The position numbers were made by a program, and so were the translations under genes. The notes beneath the pieces are model-generated. The model saw nothing but the letters and a program-made list of their open reading frames with translations, was not told the DNA's origin and ran no database searches. Below are positions 1 to 11,788 of a DNA stretch of 64,000 nucleotides, piece by piece. Positions within the stretch are counted from its first letter, which is position 1; the number at the start of each line of letters is the position of its first letter. This DNA is from DASQFQ01 sp963730115 (GTDB lineage: Bacteria > Actinomycetota > Thermoleophilia > Solirubrobacterales > Solirubrobacteraceae): positions 124,001 to 188,000 of the forward strand of contig CAVSQM010000001.1 of NCBI GenBank assembly GCA_963730115.1, given 5' to 3'.

Positions 1-674
1 GTGACGACGGCGACCACCACGAGCAGCGCGGGCACGGCGAGCGCGCGCGGTGAGAAGCGCGGCCGCACGGTCCACACGGCGAGCGCCAGCGGCAGCAGCA
101 GCACCATCGCGTTGGCGCGCGTGAGGATGGTCAGGCCGGCGAGCACGCCGGTGGCGAGCACCCAGCGCCAGCGGTGGGTGGAGCGGCGGTGCTGCAGGGC
201 GGCGGCCAGCGCGCCGAGCATGAACAGCGCGAACAGCGGCTCGGACATCGCCGCGCCGCCGACGAGGATCAGCGGTATGTACACCGCAGCGCCGCCCATC
301 GCCAGGAGCGCCACCTTGCGCCCCCAGAGCTGGGCGGCGACCACCCCGATCATGGCCACGATCAGCGTCGAGATGATGATCCCGAGGATGCGTGCGGGCA
401 CCACCCGCTGCGCGACCTTCGCGTGCTCGACGCCCGCGAGCTTGTACGAGCCGGCGAGCAGCAGTGAGTAGGCGGGCGGCCGGAACGCGGACGCGCGGCC
501 GGGTCGCCGCGAGTCGGGGAAGCCCTCGCCCCGCGCGATCGACATCGCGCCGCGGTCGTAGTCGCTCGCGTCGTGGACGAACGTGTAGTCGGGCGTGACC
601 GCGACGTAGCCGACCCGCAGCAGCAGGGCGACCAGCAGGATCAGCCAGGCGGCTGCGGGGACTCGAGTCTTCAT
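1..674 (-). CDS. GT39/ArnT-type polytopic glycosyltransferase, 5' part only
   Basis: The gene starts at the ATG at 674 and runs off the window after about 224 codons. The product opens with a membrane anchor (AWLILLVALLLRVGYVAV), then an acidic loop with D-x-x-D-Y-D, then several hydrophobic helices. This is the plan of dolichyl-phosphate-mannose/ArnT-like transferases, whose first periplasmic loop carries catalytic acids. Such enzymes move a sugar from a polyprenyl-phosphate donor outside the membrane. It lies 37 nt downstream of the queuosine-salvage gene on the same strand, so it may share its transcript with the sugar-nucleotide genes. Substrate cannot be read from this fragment. Confidence 0.7.
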   Translation of the reverse strand, partial: MKTRVPAAAWLILLVALLLRVGYVAVTPDYTFVHDASDYDRGAMSIARGEGFPDSRRPGRASAFRPPAYSLLLAGSYKLAGVEHAKVAQRVVPARILGIIISTLIVAMIGVVAAQLWGRKVALLAMGGAAVYIPLILVGGAAMSEPLFALFMLGALAAALQHRRSTHRWRWVLATGVLAGLTILTRANAMVLLLPLALAVWTVRPRFSPRALAVPALLVVVAVV

Positions 675-711
675 GAACCGCTTGCGCTCATGTTCTACCG
701 CGCGGAGGGGT

Positions 712-1611
712 TCAGTACGCGGTCGTCCGCGCCCGGTGACGCGGGCGGGCCTTGTACCGGGGCAGCGCGCCGCGATTCCAGAGGATGTTGTCGACGACCG
801 TGGCGTTGGTGTCGCCGCGCGCCTCGACCAGCAGCTCGACCGCGTGCAGCGCGCAGGCGCGGATCTCGACCTCCTCGGGCGAGCCGTGCTCGAGCAGGAA
901 GCCGGCGTCGATCCGGCCCACGAGCCGCTCGTCGAACTCGAGCACGCCGTCGAGCCGCAGGACGTGCGGCACGAGGTTGTCGGCGAACAGCGTCAGCCGC
1001 CCGATGTCCTCGGCCGGCGCGATGCCGGCCAGGTGGAGGTCGGCGGCGGCGATCTGCGCGCGCTTGAAGAACGGCACCGGCTGCCCGTCGTAGGCGGAGA
1101 CGTCGCGCCACGTCGGCCAGGTCGCGAGCGTCTCGGCGAGCCGCTCGGCCGAGCCCTCGGCGGCGTTGACGAGGCCGAGGAAGCGGCCGAAGTACTCGAC
1201 CGCGAGCCGCTCGCCGAGCTCGCGCAGCGCGCGGGTGAAGAGCGCCATCAGCTCGTGCGCGGGGTCCTGCCCGAACGTCGCCGCCACCTCGGGCGTCTCG
1301 AGCGCCGCCAGCTCGGGGGCCGTCCACGGCCCGCGGGCGCGCAGGCCGGCCTCGATCGTGCGGAAGCCCGACAGCCCCGACGGCTTGCGCAGGGTGGGGA
1401 ACCAGCCGGAGCCGAAGTTGATCGCGTTGAGCGTGAGCGAGAACGCGGCGCGCTGCTCCAGCGAGCCGCCCTCGAGGTCGGGCGCCGGCGGGGGCTCGGG
1501 CGGCAGCGTGCGCGCGTAGTGCTCGATCGCCGCCTCGACGATGCGCACGTGCTCGGCGCGCCCGGCGACCCGGGCGCACGCCGAACGGACCTCGTCGGGC
1601 AGCGCGGTCAG
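712..1611 (-). CDS. Queuosine 5'-phosphate N-glycosylase (Qng1/DUF2419 family)
   Basis: The family hydrolyses queuosine 5'-monophosphate to free queuine for tRNA queuosine salvage. Matches to the human family member as I remember it are spread over the protein: LNAINFGSGW, WRDVSAYDGQ, FFKRAQIAAADLH, LTLFADN (holding the Asp that matches the FADYR site), EEVEIRACALHAVELL and a final VDNILW. The conserved N-terminus (LPDEVRSACARVA) leaves no ATG or GTG; the only start-like codon is a CTG at 1611, overlapping the rfbG stop as CTGA. Upstream in-frame codons lie inside rfbG. Translational coupling to rfbG is therefore likely. Family assignment is firm, the CTG start is inferred. Confidence 0.88.
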   Translation of the reverse strand: MTALPDEVRSACARVAGRAEHVRIVEAAIEHYARTLPPEPPPAPDLEGGSLEQRAAFSLTLNAINFGSGWFPTLRKPSGLSGFRTIEAGLRARGPWTAPELAALETPEVAATFGQDPAHELMALFTRALRELGERLAVEYFGRFLGLVNAAEGSAERLAETLATWPTWRDVSAYDGQPVPFFKRAQIAAADLHLAGIAPAEDIGRLTLFADNLVPHVLRLDGVLEFDERLVGRIDAGFLLEHGSPEEVEIRACALHAVELLVEARGDTNATVVDNILWNRGALPRYKARPRHRARTTAY

Positions 1612-2609
1612 GCCACGTCCTCTAGGGCCATCGCGCCGTGGAGCTCGATCTGCTCGAGCGAGATGTCGCGGCCGGCGCCGTCGGCGAGCTCCCACTCGAT
1701 CGTGGCGTCGATCGCATCGGCGAGATCCCATGGCGGGCGCCAGCCCAGCCGCTCCCGCGCGCGGGTCGAGTCGACGCTGGGGATCGCCGCCTCATGTCGC
1801 GGCGGGTCCTCGGCGAAGCGCAGGTCGAGCCCGCCCGGCCAGGCGTCTCGCACCCGCTCGGCGATCCAGGCCACGCTGCGCGGCTGCTCGTCCGGGCCGA
1901 AGTTGAACGCGGTGGCGAAGGCGGGGTCGTCGAACAGCCGCTCGGCCAGCAGCAGGTAGCCCTCGAGCGGGTTCAGCACGTGCTGCCACGGCCGGCGGGC
2001 GTCCGGCGCGCGGATCTCCATCGGCTCGCCGGCCCGCGCGGCGCGGACGAGGTCGGGCAGCAGGCGGCCGCGGGTGCCGTCGCCGCCGCCGATCACGTTG
2101 CCGGCGCGCGCGCTCGCCACGGGAAGCCCGATCGAGTCGCGGAAGGCGGCGATCACCAGCTCCTGCGCGGCCTTGGAGCTCGAGTACGGGTCGTAGCCGC
2201 CGAGCCGGTCGTCCTCGCGATAGGGCCGCTCGAGGCCCTGGTCGAGGTAGCACTTGTCCGACGTCACGCCGACCACGGCGCGGACGCTGCCCGCCTCGCG
2301 CACCGCCTGCAGGACGTTGGCGGTGCCGACGACGTTGATCGCGTAGACGGCCGCCGGGTCCTCGTAGCCGAGCTGGACGGTGGCCAGCGCGGCGAGGTGG
2401 AAGACGACCTCGGGGCGCGCGTCGGCGACGGCGGCACGCACGGCTGCGGCGTCGGTCACGTCGCCTCCGTCGCGGCGGGCGAAGCCGGTCACCTCGGCGC
2501 CGAGCGTCTCCAGCCACAGCGTCAGCCAGCGGCCCTTGAACCCGGTGTGGCCGGTGACGAAGACGCGCCGCCCGGCCCAGAACGCAGGGTCGGGCGTCGC
2601 TCGCGGCAT
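1608..2609 (-). CDS. rfbG: CDP-glucose 4,6-dehydratase
   Basis: Extended short-chain dehydrogenase that converts CDP-glucose to CDP-4-keto-6-deoxyglucose with bound NAD. The N-terminal nucleotide-binding motif is FVTGHTGFKGRWL (residues about 17-29), the GHTGFKG form typical of RfbG. The catalytic Y-x3-K appears as PYSSSKAAQE near residue 145, and a T-S-D-K motif precedes it. The 333-residue length is close to the usual ~355. Its substrate would come from the cytidylyltransferase at 3392-4192, which is separated from it by a gene on the other strand. No rfbH is in the window, so the end sugar is unknown. It overlaps the next gene by 4 nt. Confidence 0.88.
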   Translation of the reverse strand: MPRATPDPAFWAGRRVFVTGHTGFKGRWLTLWLETLGAEVTGFARRDGGDVTDAAAVRAAVADARPEVVFHLAALATVQLGYEDPAAVYAINVVGTANVLQAVREAGSVRAVVGVTSDKCYLDQGLERPYREDDRLGGYDPYSSSKAAQELVIAAFRDSIGLPVASARAGNVIGGGDGTRGRLLPDLVRAARAGEPMEIRAPDARRPWQHVLNPLEGYLLLAERLFDDPAFATAFNFGPDEQPRSVAWIAERVRDAWPGGLDLRFAEDPPRHEAAIPSVDSTRARERLGWRPPWDLADAIDATIEWELADGAGRDISLEQIELHGAMALEDVA

Positions 2610-2645
2610 CCGGTCACTCTATGCGACGATCCCGCCATCGCCACG

Positions 2646-3395
2646 GTGAGGATCCTCGGCGCCGGAGGCTGGATACCGACCGGCACGCACGCCACCTGCT
2701 CGGCCCTGCTGCGCGAGGGCGACGCCGCCGTGCTGATCGATGCCGGCACCGGGATCGAGCGCCTCGTGTCGGACCCCTCGCTGCTCGACGGGGTGCGGTC
2801 GCTCGACCTCGTGCTGACCCACTTCCACCTCGACCACGTGGTCGGGTTCGGCTACGCGCCGGGGCTGCGGGGCGCCGGCGGGTTCCCTCCGCGGGTGTGG
2901 GGCCCGGCGGACGCGCTGACCGGCGACTCGAGCGAGGAGGTCCTGCGGCGGCTCTGCGCGCCGCCGTTCTACGACGCCGACTTCGGCCTGGTCGCGAGCG
3001 AGGTGCGCGAGCTGGCGCTGGGCGAGCAGCAGATCGGCCCGTTCACGCTCACGGCGCGGCGTCAGGAGGGCCACTCGACGCCGACGCTGGCCTTCCGCTT
3101 CGACGACGCGCTCACCTACTGCACCGACACGCCCTACGACGCGGGCAACGCCGAGCTCGCGGCGGGCTCGAAGGTGCTCATGCACGAGGTGTGGCTCGCG
3201 CACCACTCGCGGCGGGAGGCGGAGATCCACTCGTCCGGCCGCGACGCCGGGGCGGTGGCGCGGGAGGCGGGGGTCGAGCGGCTCGTGCTCATCCACCTCA
3301 GCCCGCTCGGCGGCCACGAGGCGCTGCTGGAGGAGGCCCGCGAGGAGTTCCCGGGCGCCGAGCTCGCCTACGACGGGCTCGAGATCGAGCTCTAG
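2646..3395 (+). CDS. Metallo-beta-lactamase-fold hydrolase (RNase Z-like)
   Basis: A 249-residue single-domain MBL protein. THFHLDHVVGF (about residues 57-67) is the H-x-H-x-D-H metal motif. A second histidine (EGHST), a late Asp (YCTDTPYD) and the final histidine (LIHLSP) complete a two-metal site. Layout matches the ribonuclease Z/phosphodiesterase branch rather than beta-lactamases, but the tRNase Z exosite is not evident, so the substrate is open. Start is the GTG at 2646 directly before RILGAGGW. It is alone on the plus strand between rfbG and rfbF, and shares its stop site (CTAG) with rfbF. Confidence 0.75.
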   Translation: MRILGAGGWIPTGTHATCSALLREGDAAVLIDAGTGIERLVSDPSLLDGVRSLDLVLTHFHLDHVVGFGYAPGLRGAGGFPPRVWGPADALTGDSSEEVLRRLCAPPFYDADFGLVASEVRELALGEQQIGPFTLTARRQEGHSTPTLAFRFDDALTYCTDTPYDAGNAELAAGSKVLMHEVWLAHHSRREAEIHSSGRDAGAVAREAGVERLVLIHLSPLGGHEALLEEAREEFPGAELAYDGLEIEL

Positions 3396-4192
3396 TCGTC
3401 CCAGACCTTCCAGGGCGCGTCGCCCTCGGCCCACAGCCGGTTGAGCTCGGTGAACTCGCGGTAGGTGTCCATCCCCATCCAGAAGCCGGTGTGGGGGAAG
3501 ACGGCGAGCTCGCCGTCGCGGGCGAGGTTGCGGAGCGGCGCGCGCTCGAAGGCGTCGTCGTCGAGGTAGTCGAAGAACTCGCGCTGGAAGACGAAGAAGC
3601 CGCCGGAGACGAACCCCTCGGCGGTGGTGGGCTTCTCGTCGAAGTCGATGACCGCGTCGCCGTCGACCCGCATCTCGCCGTAGCGCGAGGTCGGGTGCAC
3701 GCCGGTGACCGTGCCGATGCGGCCGTGGGCGCGGTGGAAGTCGACGAGCGCGGCGACGTCGACGCTGCCGAGGCCGTCGCCGTAGGTGAGGATGAACGTG
3801 TCGGTGTCGACGTACTGCTTGACGCGGGCCAGCCGCCCGCCGGTGCCGGTGTGCAGCCCGGTCTCGGCGAGCGTGACCTCCCAGTCCTCCTCGCCGCCCG
3901 AGTGGAAGGCCGGCGGGCCGGGGTCGCCGAGCCGCACGGTGAGGTCGGCGATCTGCTCGCGGTAGCGGAGGAAGTACTCCTTGATCTGCCAGCTCTTGAA
4001 GCCGAGGCAGAGCACGAAGCGCGTGGCCCCGTGGTGGCCGAACAGCTTCATGATGTGCCACAGGATCGGGCGCTCGCCGATGCCGACCAGCGGCTTCGGG
4101 ACGCGCTCGGTCTCCTCGCGCATGCGGGTGCCGAGGCCGCCGGCCAGGATCACGACCGGCATCCGCTCGAGCGGCGTGTCGCGGCTGCTCAT
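3392..4192 (-). CDS. rfbF: Glucose-1-phosphate cytidylyltransferase
   Basis: Forms CDP-glucose from CTP and glucose-1-phosphate. The nucleotidyltransferase signature VVILAGGLGTRMREET with VPKPLVGIG follows at residues about 13-40. YGDGLGSVD carries the metal-binding Asp, and HPTSRYGEM plus GGFFVFQREFFDYL are typical RfbF segments. Length (266 residues) is normal for the family. The ATG at 4192 overlaps the upstream epimerase stop as ATGA, indicating coupling. It supplies substrate to RfbG, about 0.8 kb downstream on the same strand beyond the MBL gene. Confidence 0.9.
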   Translation of the reverse strand: MSSRDTPLERMPVVILAGGLGTRMREETERVPKPLVGIGERPILWHIMKLFGHHGATRFVLCLGFKSWQIKEYFLRYREQIADLTVRLGDPGPPAFHSGGEEDWEVTLAETGLHTGTGGRLARVKQYVDTDTFILTYGDGLGSVDVAALVDFHRAHGRIGTVTGVHPTSRYGEMRVDGDAVIDFDEKPTTAEGFVSGGFFVFQREFFDYLDDDAFERAPLRNLARDGELAVFPHTGFWMGMDTYREFTELNRLWAEGDAPWKVWDD

Positions 4193-5208
4193 GCGGGGAC
4201 GCGCCGCCGCAGCTCGGCGTCGAGCTCGCCGGCCTCGATCAGCTCCTGGAGGCGCGGGAGGCGCTGGAAGCGGGGGGAGAGGAACTGGTCGAGCGTCAGC
4301 TGCTGCGCCGCGTACGCGTCCCGGATCTGGTCGATGCCCGCTCGCACCGTCCAGCGGGGCGTGAAGAGCGTGGACGACTTGGCGAAGCTCACGCGGTAGG
4401 AGCGCGTGTCGGGGCTCGCGCCGGGGGCGAGGGTGACCGCGGCGCCCGTGGCCTGTTCGACCATGCGGGCGAGGTCGCGGATCTGGTGGTTGTCCTCGTC
4501 GCGGCCGATGTTGAACGCCTCGTTGTGGATGGCCTCTCGTGGCGCCTCGGCCGCGGCGACGAAGGCGCGGGCGATGTCCTCGACGTGGGCGAGCGGGCGC
4601 CACGGCGTGCCGTCGGACTGCATCCGCACCTCGCCGGTGGCGTGGGCGTAGGCGACGAGGTTGTTGACCACGATGTCGCCGCGCATGCGGGGCGAGACGC
4701 CGTAGGCGGTGGCGTTGCGGAGGAAGACGGGGCTGAAGCCGTCGGTGGCGAGGGTCGCGATGTCGCGCTCCGCGAGCACCTTCGACTCGCCGTAGGGCGT
4801 CACGGGGTTGAACGCCGCGGTCTCGTCGAGCGGCGCGCCGGTGTCGCCGGCGCCGTAGGTGCTGCAGCTCGAGCTGTAGATGAAGCGGGGGACGCCGGCC
4901 TCGCGGGCGGCCCGGGCCAGCGCGACGCTTGCGTGGTGGTTGACGGCGTAGGTGACCTCGGGCGCGAGGTTGCCGAGCGGGTCGTTGGAGAGCGCGGCGA
5001 GGTGCATGACGGCGTCGAAGCCGGCGAGGTCGTCGGCGGTGACGTCGCGGATGTCGGCCTCGCGGGCGCGGACGTCCGGGATCTCGCCGAACGCGTGGTT
5101 GGCGAACAGCGAGGCGTCGAGCCCGACCGGCTCGTGGCCGGCGGCGGCGAGCAGCGGGGTCAGGACGGTGCCGATGTAGCCGTCGTGGCCGGTGACGAGG
5201 ACCTTCAT
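4189..5208 (-). CDS. NAD-dependent sugar epimerase/dehydratase (extended SDR)
   Basis: A 339-residue nucleotide-sugar SDR. VLVTGHDGYIGTVL (residues 3-16) is the NAD-binding loop; SSSCSTYG gives the catalytic Ser/Thr and PYGESKVLAE the Y-x3-K pair. HLAALSNDP is the usual post-beta-4 segment. It lies between lhgO and rfbF with 4-nt overlaps on both sides, so it is probably part of the CDP-sugar pathway, perhaps acting after RfbG. Sequence alone does not fix whether it epimerises, reduces or dehydrates. Confidence 0.82.
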   Translation of the reverse strand: MKVLVTGHDGYIGTVLTPLLAAAGHEPVGLDASLFANHAFGEIPDVRAREADIRDVTADDLAGFDAVMHLAALSNDPLGNLAPEVTYAVNHHASVALARAAREAGVPRFIYSSSCSTYGAGDTGAPLDETAAFNPVTPYGESKVLAERDIATLATDGFSPVFLRNATAYGVSPRMRGDIVVNNLVAYAHATGEVRMQSDGTPWRPLAHVEDIARAFVAAAEAPREAIHNEAFNIGRDEDNHQIRDLARMVEQATGAAVTLAPGASPDTRSYRVSFAKSSTLFTPRWTVRAGIDQIRDAYAAQQLTLDQFLSPRFQRLPRLQELIEAGELDAELRRRVPA

Positions 5209-6401
5209 GGGACCTGGTCCGCGATCAGCCGCGCGAGCGCGAGCGATGAGGTGGCGGCGGGGGAGGGGGCGTTGCGGACATGGAGCGCGCGCTCGGTCTC
5301 CGACACGACGAAGTCGTCGACGAGGCTACCGTCGCGGCCGAGGGCCTGGGCGCGGACGCCGGCGGGGCCGGGGAGCACGTCGTCGGGCGTGAGCTCCGGG
5401 ATGTAGCGGGCGCCGTCGGTGACGAGCGCCTTGCGGCTCACGGCGTGGCGCAGCTCGCTCAGGCCGGTCCGCCACCAGCGGCGGACCATGCGGTAGGTGC
5501 CGGCCCAGGCGAGGGTGTCGCGCAGGTCGGCGGCGGAGAGGCGGCGCAGGTCGTAGGCGTCGCGCGCGCCGGCCAGCAGCGCGGTCGGGCCGATCAGCAC
5601 CTCGTCGTCGGTGCCGCGGGTGAAGTGGACGCCGAGGAACGGCAGCGCGGGGTCGGGCACGGGGTAGACGAGCGCGCGCACGAGGTCGCGGCGCTCGGGC
5701 CGCAGGCGCAGCCAGGCGCCGCGGAAGGGGACGATGCGCGGGTCCGGGTCGCCGCCCGCCGCCACGGCGAGCCGGTCCGACCAGCCGCCGGCGCAGAACA
5801 CCGCGAAGCGCGCCCGGCTCTCGCCTCGCGCGTGGCGGATGCGGATGCGGTTGGCGCTGACGTCGGCGGTGTCGACCGCACAGCTCGTGACCACCTCGCC
5901 GCCGGCGGCCTCGACGTCGCGCGCGAACGCCTGCGCGACGGCCTGGAAGTCGACGACGGCGGTGGCGGGGGAGTGCAGCGCGTCGACGCCGCGGGCGTGC
6001 GGCTCGATCTCGGCGATCTCCTCGGCGCGCAGGCGCTTCAGCCCGGGCACGCCGTTGGCGCGGCCGCGGCGCTCGAGCTCGTCGAGCCGCGGGACCTCGC
6101 TCGCGTCGAGGGCCACGATCAGCTTGCCGTCCTGGCGCGCGGGGATGCCCCGCTCCGCGCAGTACTCGAGCAGCTCCGGGGCGCCCTCGGTGCACAGGCG
6201 CGCCTTCAGCGAGCCGGGCGCGTAGTAGATCCCGGCGTGCACGACGCCGGAGTTGTGGCCGGTCTGGTGGAAGCCGGTGACCGGCTCGCGCTCGAGCACG
6301 GTGACGGTGCGGTCGGGCTGCCGCGCCAGCAGCTCGCGGGCGACCGCGAGGCCGATGATCCCGGCCCCGACCACGACGATGTCCGGCTCCTCCCTGGGCA
6401 A
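5205..6401 (-). CDS. lhgO: L-2-hydroxyglutarate oxidase/dehydrogenase
   Basis: FAD enzyme that oxidises L-2-hydroxyglutarate to 2-oxoglutarate, feeding electrons to the quinone pool. The N-terminus has DIVVVGAGIIGLAVAREL (FAD-binding GxGxxG). FHQTGHNSGVVHAGIYY is highly characteristic of LhgO. Internal landmarks are CTEGAPELLEYC, HSPATAVVDF and a C-terminal KALVTDGARYIPEL. The likely start is TTG at 6401, giving 398 residues, the normal family length; reading further upstream would run into uvrD on the other strand. It heads a three-gene operon with the epimerase and rfbF. Confidence 0.87.
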   Translation of the reverse strand: MPREEPDIVVVGAGIIGLAVARELLARQPDRTVTVLEREPVTGFHQTGHNSGVVHAGIYYAPGSLKARLCTEGAPELLEYCAERGIPARQDGKLIVALDASEVPRLDELERRGRANGVPGLKRLRAEEIAEIEPHARGVDALHSPATAVVDFQAVAQAFARDVEAAGGEVVTSCAVDTADVSANRIRIRHARGESRARFAVFCAGGWSDRLAVAAGGDPDPRIVPFRGAWLRLRPERRDLVRALVYPVPDPALPFLGVHFTRGTDDEVLIGPTALLAGARDAYDLRRLSAADLRDTLAWAGTYRMVRRWWRTGLSELRHAVSRKALVTDGARYIPELTPDDVLPGPAGVRAQALGRDGSLVDDFVVSETERALHVRNAPSPAATSSLALARLIADQVP

Positions 6402-6449
6402 GCGGGCGATGCGGCCGGCGATCGACTCTACCTCGACCGCCCCGCTCGG

Positions 6450-6455
6450 TACCGT
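6450..6455 (+). promoter_or_regulatory. Probable -10 element (TACCGT) of uvrD
   Basis: TACCGT ends 9 nt before the ATG at 6465, a spacing that suggests transcription starts at or near the start codon. Confidence 0.4.
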
Positions 6456-6464
6456 GGATCGGCC

Positions 6465-9741
<3,277 letters not shown>

Positions 9742-9763
9742 CATTCCTCTGAGGTTCCATCCC

Positions 9764-9769
9764 TACGCT
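9764..9769 (+). promoter_or_regulatory. -10 element (TACGCT) of the VTT-domain gene
   Basis: TACGCT ends 6 nt before GTG 9776. A TTGACA lies at 9738-9743, overlapping the uvrD stop, 20 nt upstream of the -10, which is longer than the ideal spacer. Confidence 0.5.
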
Positions 9770-9775
9770 GCGGGG

Positions 9776-10456
9776 GTGGAACGGCGCGGCATCACGCTCA
9801 CCCTGCTCGGCCTCCTGGCCCTCGGCGCGCTCGTCGCGCTCGTCCCGCCGCTGCGCGAGGGCGTCGAGAACGTGGTCAGCGGCGACGCCGGCGAGCTCCG
9901 GACCGAGCTGCGCGACCTCGGCGCCGCCGGGGCGCTCGTCCTCTGCGGCCTGATGCTCGTCCACGCCGTCGTGCCGTTCCCGTCCGAGCTCGTCAACGCG
10001 GCCGCCGGCTTCGTCTACGGCTTCTGGCTCGCGCTCCCGCTCGTGCTGGTCGGCTGGACGCTGTCCGCGCTCGCCACCTACGCGATCGGCCGCGGCGCCG
10101 CGCGACCCGCGCTCAAGCGGCTCGCGGGCGAGGAGCGGCTCGCGCAGGGCGAGGTCGTGATCGAGCGCGGCGGCGTGACCGCGCTGCTCGCCGCGCGCCT
10201 GATCCCGATCGTCCCCTACAGCTTCGTGGGCTACGTCGCGGGCGCCGCCCACGTGCCGCTGTGGCGCTTCACGTGGACGACGTTCGTCGGCTCGATCCCG
10301 CTGTGCGCCGCCGTCGTCTACCTCGGCCACCGGCTCGACTCGCTGTCGTTCACCGATCCCGGCGTGCTCGTCGCGGTCGGCGCGTTCATCGCGCTCCTGG
10401 TCGCCGGGCGCGTGCTCTCCACGCGCGTCCAGCGCCGCCACCGCCGGGCCGCGTAG
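9776..10456 (+). CDS. VTT-domain (DedA/TVP38) membrane protein
   Basis: A 226-residue polytopic protein with an N-terminal helix (LTLLGLLALGALVALV), then the VTT domain: VPFPSELVNAAAGFVYG, a G-R-G-A-A loop, and RLIPIVPYSFVGYVAGAA, the R-x-x-P-x-x-P-y signature. Two more helices and a basic tail close the protein. Family members act in lipid scrambling or envelope homeostasis; a specific role cannot be read here. It starts at GTG 9776 downstream of a close -10 and its TAG stop forms part of the promoter of the next gene. Confidence 0.8.
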   Translation: MERRGITLTLLGLLALGALVALVPPLREGVENVVSGDAGELRTELRDLGAAGALVLCGLMLVHAVVPFPSELVNAAAGFVYGFWLALPLVLVGWTLSALATYAIGRGAARPALKRLAGEERLAQGEVVIERGGVTALLAARLIPIVPYSFVGYVAGAAHVPLWRFTWTTFVGSIPLCAAVVYLGHRLDSLSFTDPGVLVAVGAFIALLVAGRVLSTRVQRRHRRAA

Positions 10457-10459
10457 ATT
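10454..10459 (+). promoter_or_regulatory. -10 element (TAGATT) of the MFS gene
   Basis: TAGATT contains the TAG stop codon of the VTT gene and ends 7 nt before GTG 10467. Confidence 0.5.
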
Positions 10460-10466
10460 CGGCGGC

Positions 10467-11615
10467 GTGCGCCGCCTCCTCGCCCTCGCCTCAGCGATCG
10501 TCTTCGTCGACGCGATGTTCTTCGCGGCGATCGTCCCGCTGCTGCCGGAGTACGTCGACGAGTTCGGGCTCAGCAAGACCGGCGCCGGGATCCTCGCCGC
10601 GGCCTATCCGGCGGGGACGCTGCTCGGCTCGCTCCCGGGCGGCTGGCTCGCATCGCGGCTCGGCGTGCGCCCGACCGTCTTCGTCGGCCTCGGGCTGCTG
10701 ATCGGCTCCTCGATCGCGTTCGCCTTCGCCGAGAGCATCCTCGTGCTCGACACCGCCCGCTTCGTCCAGGGCCTCGGCTCCGCGGCGTCGTGGGCGGGAG
10801 CGCTCGGCTGGCTCGTCGGCGCCGCCCCGCGCGAGCGCCGCGGCGAGCTGATCGGCAGCGCGATGGCGGCCGCCATCGTCGGCGCGCTGCTCGGGCCGGT
10901 GCTGGGCGCCGCCGCGGCCGGCCTCGGGACCGAGCTCGTGTTCACCGCGGTCGGCGTCGCCTCCGGCGGGCTGCTGGTGTGGGCGGTGCTCACGCCCTCG
11001 ACGCAGCCGCCGCCGCGCACGCCGATGCGCACGGTGTTCGCCGCCCTGCGCGAGCCGCGGATCGCCACCGGGATGTGGATCGTGATCCTCGTCGGGCTGA
11101 TGTTCGGCACGCTCGACGTGCTCGTCCCCCTGCGGCTCGACGAGCTGGGGGCGGGCGCCGTCGTGATCGGCGTGACGTTCGTGGCGGCGGGCGCGCTCGA
11201 GGCGACGATGAGCCCGTACTTCGGCCGCCTCTCGGACCGCCACGGCCGCATCCTGCCGTGCCTCGTGGGGCTCGGCGCGTCGGGCCTGGCGATGCTGCTC
11301 CTGCCCTGGCCCGCGGCGACCGTGCTGCTCTCGCTCGTCGTGGTGGTGACCGGGCCGAGCATCGGCATCCTGTGGACGCCCTCGATGGCGATGCTGTCCG
11401 ACGGCGCCGACGACTTCGGCCTCGACCAGGGCTACGCGGTCGCGCTGATCAACCTCGCGTGGTCGAGCGGGCAGACGATCGGCTCGGCGGGCGGCGCGCG
11501 GCTCGGCGAGACCTACGGCGACGCGCTGCCCTACCTGCTGCTCGCGGGGGCCTGCGCGGCGACGTTCGCCGCGCTGGCGCGTCCGCGCGCCAGCGCGGTG
11601 CTGGCCGAGAGCTGA
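10467..11615 (+). CDS. Major facilitator superfamily transporter
   Basis: A 382-residue, roughly 12-helix transporter. Residues 60-75 (GSLPGGWLASRLGVRP) hold the loop 2-3 motif in the G-x-L-x-x-R form; GRLSDRHGRILP near residue 255 is the matching loop of the second half. The drug:H+ antiporter style suggests an efflux pump, with no substrate evidence. The start at GTG 10467 gives the normal first helix with F-V-D-A-M-F-F, common in this branch. The gene stands alone between the VTT gene and a convergent small ORF. Confidence 0.82.
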   Translation: MRRLLALASAIVFVDAMFFAAIVPLLPEYVDEFGLSKTGAGILAAAYPAGTLLGSLPGGWLASRLGVRPTVFVGLGLLIGSSIAFAFAESILVLDTARFVQGLGSAASWAGALGWLVGAAPRERRGELIGSAMAAAIVGALLGPVLGAAAAGLGTELVFTAVGVASGGLLVWAVLTPSTQPPPRTPMRTVFAALREPRIATGMWIVILVGLMFGTLDVLVPLRLDELGAGAVVIGVTFVAAGALEATMSPYFGRLSDRHGRILPCLVGLGASGLAMLLLPWPAATVLLSLVVVVTGPSIGILWTPSMAMLSDGADDFGLDQGYAVALINLAWSSGQTIGSAGGARLGETYGDALPYLLLAGACAATFAALARPRASAVLAES

Positions 11616-11624
11616 TCTCGGCGG

Positions 11625-11744
11625 TCAGCCCTCCCGGCGCTTGGTCGTCCTGGTCCGGGGCTTCGGCCCGCCCTGCGCGACGTAGCGGCGGGTGGCGTTG
11701 ACGGCGAGATGCATGTGAATGGGTGTGTGCATGCGGTTCACCAT
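11625..11744 (-). CDS. Small basic protein, 39 residues, divergent from the LysR gene
   Basis: Short ORF starting ATG 11744 (MVNRMHTPIHMHLAVNATR...) with a basic C-terminus (KPRTRTTKRREG). An AGGA-like sequence lies about 6 nt before the start. It occupies the only non-coding interval between the MFS gene and lysR and is transcribed away from the regulator, the usual place for a regulator target. It is too short for composition to prove coding, and I do not recognise it. Confidence 0.4.
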   Translation of the reverse strand: MVNRMHTPIHMHLAVNATRRYVAQGGPKPRTRTTKRREG

Positions 11745-11788
11745 GGTCGTCCTCAGGCATAAGTTCAAGCAGAGTTGCCGCACTAACG

